Origin: Piper betle
Taxonomy: Eukaryota > Streptophyta > Magnoliopsida > Piperales > Piperaceae
NCBI GenBank assembly: GCA_033002965.1
Contig: JAURVB010009173.1
Coordinates: 1 to 64,000, forward strand
DNA length: 64,000 nucleotides
Reading direction: 5' to 3'
Part shown: one piece after another, positions 50,847 through 62,603 of the stretch
Layout of the letters: the number at the start of each line of letters is the position of its first letter
Position numbering within the stretch: position 1 is the first letter of the stretch
Made by a program: the position numbers and the translations under genes
Notes under the pieces: model-generated
The model's database searches: none
Seen by the model: the letters and a program-made list of their open reading frames with translations, nothing else
What the model was told of the DNA's origin: nothing

Positions 50847-51787
50847 CATGACAAATTTTATAATAGTCAATTTTACTAAAAATAGATATGTTTAATATAT
50901 TTTATACGTAAATTAATATTAAACAAATCATTTTTCATTTAAATTAAGTATAATTACATTTAAATAAGAGCATAAAATAGTCATAATTACTTCTAATTTA
51001 TGTAAATTAATATTAAAAAATGATTTTGTGTTTAAATTAAATATAATTACATCTAAATTAAAGTGTCATAATTACTTCTGATTACGTGAGTCACAACTTG
51101 CGACTAATTTTCCCCTTTGCTCAATCTCAAGAGATAAGAAAATAAATTTATATGGGGAGAGCTATGAGATTCAATTGATGGTAATCATGATTAATTTTAA
51201 TATAAGATATAATAAATATACATTAATTTTTCTTAGAAATATATTGCATATATAATAGTTTAATAAGGTAGGTTAACCGTTTAAAATTTTCACGTAATTA
51301 ACATCTATTCCATGCAAGACAGTCTCAAATTTTTGGTTTTCATTGTTTTGATTGTATCGATCGACTTGCCTACTCAGACCATCCCATCGCCACCAATTGA
51401 CGACCACTGTTGTTGCCCGTAATTCCCAGATTCAATAGATTTCCATAGATTTAACAATTTTTAACTTCCCTTACGACTGAATCAATAAGCAAAAAAACCG
51501 GCTTTCGTTTTGTATGCGAAAAATGAAAATATGTTAAAAACAATTATGAAGCTCATAAATCACCTGAATTAAAAGAGAAGAAAAACTAATTTTAGATGAA
51601 AAACAAAAGTTAGAAGATTGGCATCAATTAAATCATGAATAGTGTAATAGACCATTTTAATTTCAATCGTAAACCAAATTTAGTAATTTATTGCATGTAG
51701 AAGAGTTCTAAAACGGAAATATATAATCCGCACAACACGCGGGACTGCGACTAGTACAAATAAAAAATGGAAATGAAGACAGATTGA
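50847..51787. other. AT-rich spacer with no recognisable gene
   Basis: Contains a short direct repeat: AAATTAATATTAAA and TTAAATTAA.TATAATTACAT wording at about 50910-50965 recurs at about 51004-51055. Otherwise unremarkable. Confidence 0.4.
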
Positions 51788-52943
51788 TTAATACTTGGGA
51801 ATCGGAGTACTAATCCAAAGAGGTCGAACTGCGGAGAAGATTGGCATAGGATGAAACGTAGCAATATTATCCGGTGATCTGTTGCCGAGAGAGAATTTCC
51901 CAAGCTAAAACTATAAAATCCACCCTCTTTTTTATCCATGTGGAAGAAATAGATAGAGTTGTTTGTGAAAAACTCCAAAGACGGTCTAGAGTACGTTGAA
52001 CTTGATACTGATCTTGAGCACCCCTCTCTCACAAACAACATCGCGTCGCCCACGTCATCTACTTCTACTAGCTTTCCCTCCTCCACCCGGTGCACGGTAC
52101 ATGTGACTATCCTGTAACCATGGTCGTAGCGTGTTACCAGTAGGAGCTCTCCGGTACATGACGACTCCACCAAGTAGTAGTTAATAACAGGATGATTACG
52201 TATTTCGGTCGCTGCGGGTACGACGTCATCCCTCGGGGGAACAACTACTCGCCTAGCCATGCCAATATTATTGTTGGAAAGATATTTTGGAACGTCCAAG
52301 GCGTTGATCTTTCTTTTCCTGTCAATGCAGTAAAGCTCATCTTTGTAGAAGATTAGATCGTATAAAGAAGCCATAGATAATGCCCGCTCCCATTCATGTT
52401 TGTGGGGATGGTAAAGGTAGACGCAAGAACATTGTGCCACCACGACCACGAAGTTTGGCTGGAAGGGCTCTCCCACGTTTGAACATGAAATTGATGAGTC
52501 GGGGAAGCAGGAGAGCCGAGCGAGTTGGGGTGGTTGGAATCCGTTGCTTGGAATTCGAAAGGAGATGCCGGGGTGGAAGGGGTTGTAGAGGAACATGCAC
52601 GGCTCCGGCAGCGGCCCGATCATCGATGTCGGCGGCGGCTGGGGTGGGACGAACAACGCATATTGGCCGTGGGAGCCGAGCGGTGCGCCGATCCTGGCCG
52701 TGAGGGAGGAGGGGTTGTGGGGGATAGGGAGAGAACAAGGGGGTTGGATAAGCGAGTTGCCGAGTTCTAGGTCGGAGATGAGCCACATCCACGGGATGCC
52801 GTCGTCGGCGGGGGAGGAGCACGCCGGGAGAGATCCCTCCACAAGCGGCTGACGGCGGCGGCGCGGACGCGGCTGACGGAATCCAATCTTGGGATGATTT
52901 CCTGGAGGACAAGGCCGTCGGGTAGGTGCTGCAGCAAATCCAT
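51788..52943 (-). pseudogene. F-box / KIB1-4 propeller (DUF295) gene with two frameshifts
   Basis: Members of this plant family are substrate receptors of SCF ubiquitin ligases. The N-terminal F-box starts at 52943 (MDLLQHLPDG, L7-P8, W35-R36 of 'VSRLWR'). The DUF295 (KIB1-4 beta-propeller) part follows in a second frame: 'PWMWLISD', 'GEPFQPNFVVVVAQC', 'LYDLIFYKDELYCID', 'LLLVTRYDHGYRI', 'NSIYFFHMD'. The frames join if one base is added to the five-G run at 52810-52814 (plus strand). A second one-base loss at about 51893-51901 diverts the C-terminus; with one base added there the sequence reads 'RPLWISTPIPKY' and stops at 51788, the usual family ending. With both additions the gene would be 386 codons without introns. 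A TATA-like run lies upstream at about 52990-53003. It may be a true pseudogene or, as in the U11-48K gene, reflect sequence error. Confidence 0.85.
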
Positions 52944-53498
52944 GACAGCCAACTTCGTCTCTTTTTTCTTCGAATTATATATTATTATGCGTATATATAT
53001 AGAAGAGGTTATACGTCGGCATGTTTCGTGGGGTTCGTATTTCAACCAGGATTGCACTTTCTAGACACGTCTTTTTACGACACAACCTAGAGAAGTTTAT
53101 TTATTATTCAAAATATCCTCAAATTTGTATCAAATAAATTTGTTGAATGGCAATGTCTAAAGGTAGCTTTAAAATTTGCTCTCGAACTCGATTAAAACTC
53201 GACTCCATCGTATAATGTATAATATCAAATTTACATACTATATTAGATTTAATATATTAATTTTTGTATCAATTTAGATAAATTTTTTATTAGATTTGTA
53301 TGATTATAATAAAGACTAATTTAACTATTATTATAACGTAAAAGGCATCATAACTAGATCATTGTTATTATTTATGATAAAAAAATGTGTGATGGGTTTA
53401 ATTCTCTTGCAATTAATTAAATTTTTTTTCTTTATCTCGTATAAAGAGTCCCCATCATTTGATAAATCATACTTTATCATTTCCTATATATATATATT
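52944..53498. other. Upstream flank of the F-box gene, AT-rich
   Basis: Holds the presumed promoter (TATATATATA near 52992). A short CTCGAACTCGATTAAAACTCG segment near 53182 resembles hAT-like relics. No gene. Confidence 0.4.
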
Positions 53499-53650
53499 GG
53501 GAGTTATGGTGTGGTGTGCTGCCAAATCTAGGCCGCTGGATTAAAATCTAGCGGCCCAGATTTCATATTCGCCCCGCCTACTCGCCGCTATCCCTGCCAG
53601 CCACCGCCCCCCTCTTCCCCCCCACCGCGGCCCCCTCACCCGCCACAACT

Positions 53651-53787
53651 TAGTCCCACATCTAATACTTACTAGGAGAAGATCCTATTTATAAGTGGGA
53701 ACAGACTATAGATCTTTAACTTTCGGGGTACCCATTTTAAAGAAATGACTTAACCCATTACGTTGCACTTTGGGCTGGGTCGTTACA
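53651..53787 (+). repeat. Short LTR-like fragment
   Basis: Begins TTAGTCCCACATC and ends GGGCTGGGTCGTTACA, wording common in small (TRIM-like) plant LTRs. It directly abuts the truncated giant LTR. Confidence 0.4.
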
Positions 53788-55817
53788 GTGACTGTCGCCA
53801 AAAACGGTCGGAAGCTGTCGAAAAACTATTGAAACCTACCGGAAAACCAGATTCGCTGGAAAACGATCTTTCGCGGAGCTCATCCAGTTGATCTCGATCG
53901 AACTTCCGACATCGACGAGTGCCGAATTCGAGCTCCGAGATGCGCAACGAAACCCTAACCGTCGCCGATTGCTGATGACGTGAGGTATAATTACCTCAGA
54001 TTTAATTATTTTAATTTGATGATGATTGTTAGCATAGCATACTAGGATTGAGTAGTTGTCATGATAAATGTATGAGTAACATGAAGTGATGATTGTATGA
54101 TGCAATTAATTGAGAATGAATGTTAAGTGATCTAATGATGTAAAGTAAATCTGAGCATGTTAATCACGTATGATGTAACTTAAAAAAGAGTAATAAAATT
54201 AGTATGAATAGGATGAGTTAGAATTATTTTCACATCTATAATTATTTAGCTGTAGCTGGATACTTTTTGTATTTTGAGTGTGATATTCATTGTGTGGGAT
54301 GCATCATCTGGTTAGCGGGCGTTAGTATTTAATTTTGATGTGTAGGTACGGAGTAGGAGCTCCCCGCTTAGGCGCGATGACATGCTTGGAGCTTCTACCA
54401 GGTCTGTTTAGGACCCGACTCTATTTTTACTCTCTTCTATTGTATGTTTGATTTACTGCCTGCAGGGCGGGTTAAGTGGCGTTTTATCGGATCCCACTTA
54501 ACTTGGGCCATCTAGCTGAACAGATTTCCGGATTAATAACCCCTCGAGGATGAGATCCCTCGAGGATGATTTCGAAAACAAGATCCACCACAAGTTGCCT
54601 TCGGGCCTATTATATAAATCCCTACCCAGCCCTATATATATGTAGTCTTCGCGTTTTCAGTGAGACGAGAGATGGAGAAACCGACTGCACGTACCATGAG
54701 CGGATGCCGTGACAGTCAAAGCGGGTTCCGGATTAGTGCCAGCAGACTGTTCCATTCCCGAGGGATCCTGACAACTCTGCGTTTGAGTTCCTCACACTCG
54801 AAGAACGTGAATGTTTACGAGTACTATTTAGTACAGCGCATATCCGGACTTGTGGTTCAAAGGGTACTAAAGGCAACTGCCTGAGAGTACTCGGCCTTCG
54901 TGCTCAAGGCTAGGAGAAATATGGAGGTAAGGAGTGGGCTTAGGATTTGAGACAAGAAAATGAAGTAAGAAAATGCTGAGAGTGGCATCAGCAGCAGCAG
55001 ATCAGTAAGTTCGGGATGCTATTGGGCCTGGAGCCCAGTGGCTCCTCAGTAGTGCCCTTCAGAGTTTTCACGTGGAGTATATGATGTTTTCTTTCGTATG
55101 AGAGTTTGCTCTCATAGCAAGCTTGTTATAGTTATTTTATTTTCTGGACCAGTAACACTTGTTATTGACGTGTTTTTATACTATATGTAGGTAATAATTA
55201 CGAGTTGGAGGAGCCAGCTTGGACGGAGGAGTACTGTTGTCGCTTGCACACATGTCAGTCGAAAGAGTGGTTAATATTCTGTTTATGATGCTATTATATT
55301 GTGAATGTTGTGAAATGCTAAGACATGATAGGATATGATTAAATGCAATGAGATGATGTTATGACATGATGAAAAGCTAAGACATGATGACAAGAGGTGA
55401 AATGTGATCAGAGCGCACAGCGAAAGTGTGGTGGGTTAAAACCCAAGTTCCATAATGAGTATACAGTATATTAGATTATGTGTGATTAAAATTGTTGATA
55501 TATGCATATATATTGGTATATGCTGTTTTGACAGGGTGGACCCTAATTGCACTTTTAGGGGTGACTCTATCCGTTTTATTTTAGAATTTTTTTGAGTTTG
55601 ATCGTAATTGTATTGGTGTGTATTTTGAATTGTATGTCATTCATGTAGTACCATGTTAGGGTTTGTGCATTCATCCATGCATTGCGAGTTGTATCTTCAT
55701 CTTAAGACGGCGAGATTGGATCCGTATGAGTTAGGTTCGGGTTAGCCGACCTAACCGCGGCCTGTAATATGCCGGTTTGGTTCACAAGCGTGAACCGGAT
55801 TTGGGGTGTTACAGAAT

Positions 55818-55829
55818 TGGTATCAGAGC
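55818..55829 (+). promoter_or_regulatory. Primer-binding site, initiator Met-tRNA type
   Basis: TGGTATCAGAGC, four bases after the LTR end at 55813, complementary to the 3' end of plant initiator tRNA-Met. Confidence 0.85.
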
Positions 55830-56933
55830 CACTCTCGGCCGATTAAGATATATGATACTTTTATAGGTGATGTGTGCGCAAAGACTGCTCCGAGTCCAGC
55901 TAATAGGTATGTTTCTGTATATTTTCTTTACATGTAGATTTTTCTTCATAAGTTGTTTGGATAACAGTGTATTCAAGACTTGATCAGAAATATGTGGCAT
56001 TGACCTTAGTTGAGCTGACATGCCATATATGGATTTTTGTCATGATATTAGAGTGCTTACCCAGTTAGATGTGAGCAGGGGGTGTAGTAGTGCTAGTAGA
56101 GGTAGAATGGGTATAAGATCCTATCTTATACCAGATCCAGATATCAATAGACTTTAGATTCTAAGAATCTGACAGGAATGTCATGATGGGCTTAGAGACC
56201 CACCGATTCTGTCCATTGCAAAAGAGATTTGGATGAGTTAGGGTGTCCATATTTTTGGTCAGCTGAGGCTGAATTGGATGTTGACCAGGTGTCCATGTTT
56301 TGCATGTCACCACATTAGTCCTGCTTCCATTGGACGTGGTGTACATAGTGGGAAGGAACTTGAAGTATAGAGAAACCAGTAAAGTAGTGGCACATGAGAT
56401 GGACCACCGAGTGCCTTAGACAAATCCCTACGGATGAAGGATGTGATTATGCCAATAGGGTCGTTGAAGTACTTGGAGCTTAGATGAGAGTTTGGGCAGA
56501 AGACTTGAGATGGACCACCTCTAGAAGATAGTAATGAATGAGGATGAGTAGCATGGTGGATCGACAGTTCGATTAGCACTTCACCACCTCCCCCTCTACC
56601 ACTAGTCTATGACCTACGGGCAACAGTTTTGGCTTCACTTTGCCAGACAGAGGTCTCGATATGATGAGGAAAAGATTAGGACTACTATTGAGGGCCTGTC
56701 AGCACTGATGAAAGCAGCCACTCCAGATTTCAGGAGATTACAGTGAGTTCAGCATAGGTTTACCATCATATGTGTTAGCACATGATCCAAACCCCTCTGG
56801 ATTAGACATGTATGGTTGGACAACCTGAGCCTAGTTGTTAGCAGCCAAGATATGTCAGAGACAGTATAGTGGATTTACGATGCATATGATCAAGATCAGA
56901 TTTTTATTATCTAGATAGAATTGTAGCCGAAAG

Positions 56934-57140
56934 AGTTGCACAACCGCTAACCGAATGCACAACCGTCGACCGAGTGCACAACCGCCGTCCGAGTGCACAA
57001 CCTTTGACCGAGTACACAACCGCTGACCAAGTGCACAACCCCCGACCGAGTGCACAACCGCTGACCTAGTGCACAACCGCCAACCAAGTTGCACAACCAC
57101 TGACCGAGTTGCACGACCGCCGACCGAGTCACACAACCAC
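56934..57140. repeat. Minisatellite, about 20-bp unit, about 10 copies
   Basis: Imperfect copies of GTGCACAACCGCCGACCGA run through this stretch of the degraded element interior. The minus strand is open and would encode repeats of the type 'CTRSAVVHS', but no start or family makes it convincing as protein. Confidence 0.85.
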
Positions 57141-58274
57141 CGCCGAAGACGCACTACAGCCGTCCGTGTATTACTCATCTGCCGACCGAGTAGATTACTT
57201 AGATCTTAGTAGGACCAGAATTTGAGGAACAAGATATAGCTACAACGACATTAGCAAAACATAGAAGAGTTAGGAAAATGGTGGTTATTTTGATGAGATG
57301 GCATAGAATCAAACTCCACCAACTCTCTTGCAATCATTGTCTTGACTTGACACCTTTGGGTCAAATGTATATTGCAAGATGACCTCATTAGACATTGTTA
57401 GTGACAGTCTTGTAAGGATGTACATGGACATAGTCAGAAACCATGACAGCAAGACCTCCAGATGGGATGGTCACAATGATCAGATTGTGTAGATTACATG
57501 ATAGTGCATCCATGGGCCACAACTAGCATGCAATGATCAGATGGTTAGTAGATGGTCACAGACGTTGTTGAACCCATTTAGTGATGGGCCAACCAATGAT
57601 AGGAGTTTGACAGGTATTAGAGTATTGGGCATAGATAGAGGGTTAGTAAGGAAGAGTCTTTTAGAGGGATAGTGATTCCCTTATGTTTCGCCAGCACAAT
57701 TCGGCTCTCACCTTGAACCATAGGGTTGAGCCTTACCCTGAGTATAGAAGTACCTTCATGGTACTAATTAGAGCTTACATTGCAGGTAGAGTTTGCAGAC
57801 CGACCTTCTGACGAGGATTTCACCCCCAATAGGAGAGCGATGTAGACAGAGACTTAAGACAGCACAGACCATGCTGACCAGACAGTGATATTAGTGTATG
57901 CTCATCTGGATTGATAGCCTTGTTTGAGAGTCTACCACAGTGGTAATAGTTATGTGAGTTAAGATTAGTACTACAAATCGATACGGGACAGCAGGTCACA
58001 CACCACCGAAGGCGGACGAGACACATGTCAAACCTCATTATGAGTCCCGGTAGTGTGAGCAGTGTGACCAGAGGTGTGTATTTTGAATTGCATGTCATTC
58101 ATGTGAGTACCATCGTAGGGTTTGTGCATTTATCCATGTATTTGCGAGTTGTATCTTCATCTTAAGATGTCAAGATTGGATCCGCATGAGTTAGGTTCGG
58201 GTTAGCTCGACCTAACTGGGGCCTGTAACATGCCGGTTCAGTTCACGAGCGTGAAACAGATTTGAGGTGTTACA

Positions 58275-58540
58275 ACTGTGGCGGCTATGAGGGGGTTGGA
58301 AGGGGGCCGCACCAACAAGAAGGGCGGGGGAGGGCACCGGCGGGGTGGGCTGGGGGTCGTGGGATGGGGGGGCCATGGTGGCTTGGGGTAGGCGGGGAAC
58401 GGGGGGGACCGTGGCGAATGGGTAGTCGTGCGAGTGAGGGCCGCCGGCGGGGGTGGGGGGAAGAGGGGGCGACGGCCGGCGGGGACCACGGTGGGCGGGC
58501 GGGTTGGGCAGGGCAGGTCTCGGACGGGTTTGGCAGGTGT
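58275..58540. other. GC-rich interior of the TIR element
   Basis: G-rich on the plus strand (GGTGGGGGGAAGAGGGGG). Complementary in character to 53572-53650 on the other side of the retroelement. Open frames on both strands appear fortuitous. Confidence 0.45.
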
Positions 58541-58632
58541 GAAATCTGGGCTGTTGGATTTCAATCCAGCGGCTTAGATTTGGTAGCACACCATGCGTTG
58601 CCAAAAGGGGGCAGCGCACCATAACTGCCCCC

Positions 58633-58649
58633 TATATATATATATATAT
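58633..58649. repeat. (TA)n microsatellite
   Basis: Short TA run between the two TIR elements. Confidence 0.9.
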
Positions 58650-58670
58650 GAGATATGATTGGGTGAGCTA

Positions 58671-61600
58671 GGGGCAGAAAGAGTTTTTAGGCACAAATTT
58701 TAATTTTAGTCGTCCGATTATAAAGACGGCTTATATTAGTTATTTAAAAAAACAAAAAATGGTTGACCCCCCAAAGGGGTGGACAGTGGCTATTTTTTGG
58801 TCAAGGACGGCCGAGCTTGGCTGCCTCCAACTAGACCGAGCTGTGGGCGACACTTAAAAAGGGGTGTTATTTTTTGTTCTAGCAAATCTGGCCGATCGGA
58901 CTACCCCGATAAATTGGGAAGAAAACTCTCTCTATCCCTAGTTTAAAATTGGATCTTTGCGGTTTTGTTGACTGGTTGGATCCATCACTTCAATTGGATG
59001 TCCCCTTTGTCGATGTTGATAAAGTAATATACTCTCTCTTATTCCATTTGTGGTGTAGTAAATTTCTGTATGTGTTAGTTAATGGTTTAAAGGTTTTTTG
59101 CTTCATGCTGAGAATATTAGGAAGAACCATTATGTGGTCTCCCTACTTAAATCGTGATCAGTTTGTTTTAGCAAATACAAAATCCAAAGCTAATCTTAGG
59201 TTTCGTTGTTCTTTTGGCCGTGCTACATACATTTTAGGTACGATGCATTATAAGAAATATAGTTAGAGACCGAGCACCTGAGGTAAATCTATTTTTCCTT
59301 GTCTTTTAAAGGCAGCCATTTGTTCTGTAATATAACTGAAAATTAATTTACATTTTGTAAGGGGCAAATAGAACTTGATCAGTGCTATAAACCCATCCTT
59401 CAAGAACTTGATCGGCTATTTCGAAATCGCTGCAGGTCAAGGTAAGTTTTCTGGTCTATGCTATAGTGTAAATGGTTATGGGGATGCCACAGAGTTGCGA
59501 TTCGTTATTCAAATTTTTGTAAAAAGGTTTACCCTAAAAACATTATGTAATCTTGTCTTTAGTTTTGTTGTTTACCTTCACAACTCTGTAGTTAAAGATT
59601 TTTTTTGGTATTTGACATCATGATGTGAACTTCATCTGCAAGGTACTAACATTTAGATTACAGGATTGTGATTCATTATTTTTTTCTGAGTAGGCCTTCG
59701 TCCCACCAGGTTTCTAGTGTTGGTCTTGGGAGGTTGGCCTTGGACATTTCGTGCTTAGGTTCAGTTTTTTCATTATTGGTTTACTTGTCATTGTCCTTCA
59801 GGTCATCATAAGATAATATTTTTTTCCTCAATAGGTTTCATCAGTCAAGGGAATGAGTTCTCATATTTCATGATGACCTGTTCAGGTTTTATCCTAAACA
59901 AATCCAGATATAGACATTTTATAATGTTTCAATTCATGATTTTTTTATCATTTCAGCTGAGAATTGGCTTAACCGAAATTTGTTTGATGTTAAGCACCCA
60001 ATCTACAATAGAGTGGACTATCTAACCTTGGATTCATAGCAATTGCAACCGTCTTTTCGACAATGACCAGCTTCAACCTGTAAAATTTCCAGACAATCAT
60101 CCTGCAAGGTTTGATTTCTTTGTGGAAACAATTAAAAATGTTTATATTGTTCTACAAATGATTAGTTTTTTGCCATCCGTCATTGAAAGGTCAATGATAC
60201 AAAAGAGGGCTCTCACCAATCACTATTTTCTGCTACATCCACATTAAAATGAAGCGAAGAAATAGGCAGTTTTGTGCGTTAATGGGCATTTCATAGATGG
60301 AACCTAATTTGCAGGCTTATATGCCTCAATTTCAAATGAAACTTATTTCAATCACGGTTACTATCACACTCTGTCAGTAACTGTTCTTTGTATTTGAGTT
60401 TTATATTTTTTCTTGCGCATCAAAATTTGTGTAAGTACTAATTTCTCTTTTTGGTTTTTCATATGAATGAATGTCCTGTCATTGTCAGGCTGTAATGTGA
60501 ATAACTTATTTACTTAAAATGGATTGGATATGAATCTCGTAGTTTTTTTAATGGCCCAATTCCTGGATGTGGGACGATTGCCTAAATAGGACCTGCGATG
60601 TTTCTTGGATTTGTTTTTTCGCAATTGAAAATTTTGTTAGTCTTAAATGCTGACTGTAAAATAATGGCAGCGTAGGGATCACGGAAGGCTTTTCGATGTT
60701 TGGTGGTGACTTTGTTGAAGTTTACAGCGATGCTACTCATGATTGTATAAAAATGCATGGAATTATTCTGGTCTCAAATATATTGGAACTCTGATATGGT
60801 TATTTTTCTTATGCAGCCAAGATACTGCAGTGCTTTTATTGTTCATAATAATAGAAATCCTTTCTGCTTAAATTTAAATTTTAAAGCAAAAAAGAGTTTT
60901 CACGATTCACTATTAGACTATCTTAGTGACAACATTGAAGAGTTTATGGATTTATTTTTTTGTGCAATTTGTTTTTGTAGGATCGTGGGATGCAGTGGTT
61001 ACCTGCTAGTGGATGCCATTTAGTTATGCTTTGTTATGATGGATTGATTTAAATTGACAATTAATTGTTGGTTTTAGTTGGGTTTTAAATTAATACTACT
61101 AGTTTATGTTTTTTAATGACTTAAACTGTTGTGAATTTTTATAACCCAACTAAAAACCATGGCTTTTAATGACAAAAACTTGGCACAATTCCCAGACATG
61201 AAATAATTCCAAATCCAATCTTCAACAAAATGCTTTGTTTCCCATTCCCTCATATATTTATACACTTGCAAGACATGAAATGCTCTGTTTCCCACCTCCT
61301 CGGTCGCCCATGCCGACTCCTCCCACCATCATCCCGCCCGACCCCACCGGCGGCTGTGCTCTTGCAAGATACCTCGCTAAAGACGGAGGAGAGTGGATTT
61401 TGGAAATAAATATATACGTGCATATATAATTGTACAAGGTTGACATAAATTTAATTGATCTATTAAAATTATAGTTAATGGGCCATTAATATAAATATAA
61501 ATTCATATTTGTATATACTATTTTTAAAATTTGTCTTTTTGATAGGTTAAATTAAAACTATGAAAAATAAAGATATAAATAGGGGGTTATGGTCCCTAAA

Positions 61601-62201
61601 TTTATAATTAGATTTTAGTTCAACGCCTCCTTGAGCTCCCATGTTGACTGCTCCTGCCATCATCTAGCCGGCCATGCTTCACCATTGATGGAGACCAATC
61701 ACCACTGGCGGCTGTGCTTAAGCAAGAAGGGGCAGGAAGCAAAAGTTGGCAGGTGGCTTCCCGGCGTGGATAGAGAAAAGGAGGAAGCTATTTGGGCGGG
61801 ATTTAATTTCAAGCTGTTGGATTCTATCTATGTCAGGATGCCGCCCGGCCACAAAAAAATGTTTTTTCTTTCTTGTACGGCTGGTTCTAGCCACTGGCAG
61901 TTGGATCTGGCCTGCCCCTGGCCGGCGGGACGAAAGGGTGTAGGGGGAGTGGGGCGTTTGAGGCAAGGGAGGGGGGAGTGAGTTAGAGGGGGGCAGCAGG
62001 GTCAAGGTGGAGTGGAGAGGGGTGGCGGTCGTGGCAGGAAGGCAAGGTTGAGGTAGAGCACAGACAGGGCCACGACACGGCCACTCAGCGGTTACAGGGG
62101 TTGGGGGGAGTTATAGATTTTTTTTTAAAATAATAGATTTGAGCTATCATTGAAATCAGACGGCCCAGATGAAGTTTCAGGGCAAAAAAATTTTATGCCC
62201 C
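58671..62201. mobile_element. Probable MULE-like TIR element with degenerate gene-like interior
   Basis: The left end GGGGCAGAAAGAGTTTTTAG, then CGTCCGATT and TTATTTAAAAAAAC, is matched in inverted form at the right end: GGGGCATAAAATTTTTTTG, CGTCTGATT, TTATTTTAAAAAAAA. These are TIRs of about 90 bp at about 60-70 percent identity. The interior (58950-61020) has pyrimidine tracts followed by AG and broken frames such as 'DLCGFVDWLDPSLQ' and 'ENWLNRNLFDVKHPIYNRVD'. This might be a captured host gene fragment with introns, but I recognise no family. A clean target duplication is not visible. Confidence 0.45.
61069..61160. repeat. Inverted repeat (hairpin), about 20-bp arms
   Basis: TGGTTTTAGTTGGGTTTTA at 61069-61087 is mirrored by TATAACCCAACTAAAAACCA at about 61141-61160, with a loop of about 53 bp. 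Confidence 0.75.
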
Positions 62202-62603
62202 GGCGTACCTATATATACATATATATAATGTTATATGTGTTGGATTAGTACTTGCTTAATTTGAATATTCTTACTTTTGATAATTATTAGTAGTAAAATT
62301 TAAAGTTTAATTCTATCTAATTAATTAGGAATTATTACTTTAATTAAAATTTGTTTTTCAAAATACATATTTAATCAAGAATATTTATTTATTAGTATTT
62401 ATTGTTAGGAAAAAATTAGTATAGTTTTAACCAAAATGAAATTTACGCAGGAAAAGGTCAATTGTCAAGAGAATTAAGGACTAGGTGTACGACCCATTTT
62501 AATCGCTTTTAACACTTTTACTAGCTGCTCAATATACATATTCCTAATATTTCCCACCCATACGTAATAAAAAAAGAAGAAAAGAAATAGGATTGATCAG
62601 TAG
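62202..62603. other. AT-rich spacer, 3' flank of the F-box fragment
   Basis: Nothing recognisable. Confidence 0.4.

Larger units (their letters stand above)
53788..58274 (+). mobile_element. Degraded Ty3/gypsy retrotransposon of the giant LTR family (copy D)
   Basis: The 5' LTR is 53788-55813: it lacks roughly the first 900 bp relative to copy B but then follows it to the end GGATTTGGGGTGTTACA. A primer-binding site follows at 55818. The internal region (to about 58072) has no intact gag or pol frame. It ends in a remnant of the 3' LTR (58073-58274), matching the last 200 bp of the 5' LTR (GTGTGTATTTTGAATTG...GAGGTGTTACA). This copy links the solo LTRs at 26.7-32.8 kb to Ty3/gypsy. Confidence 0.8.
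53499..58632. mobile_element. TIR element (Mutator-like?) split by an LTR retroelement
   Basis: The left end (GGGAGTTATGGTG, then GTGTGCTGCCAAATCTAGGC and a CCGCTGGATT block to about 53572) is repeated in inverted form at about 58540-58632 (GTTATGGTG, GTGTGCTACCAAATCTAAGC, CCGCTGGATT). The right copy carries about 20 extra bases after GTTATGGTG. Inside each end lies GC-rich sequence. Long TIRs with a GC-rich interior suggest a MULE. Both flanks are TA repeats, so a target duplication cannot be read. The retroelement at 53788-58274 fills most of it. Confidence 0.6.

Noticed and set aside
58212..58624. Pro-rich frames on the minus strand
   Set aside because: Cross from LTR remnant through the GC-rich TIR interior, so cannot be one gene.
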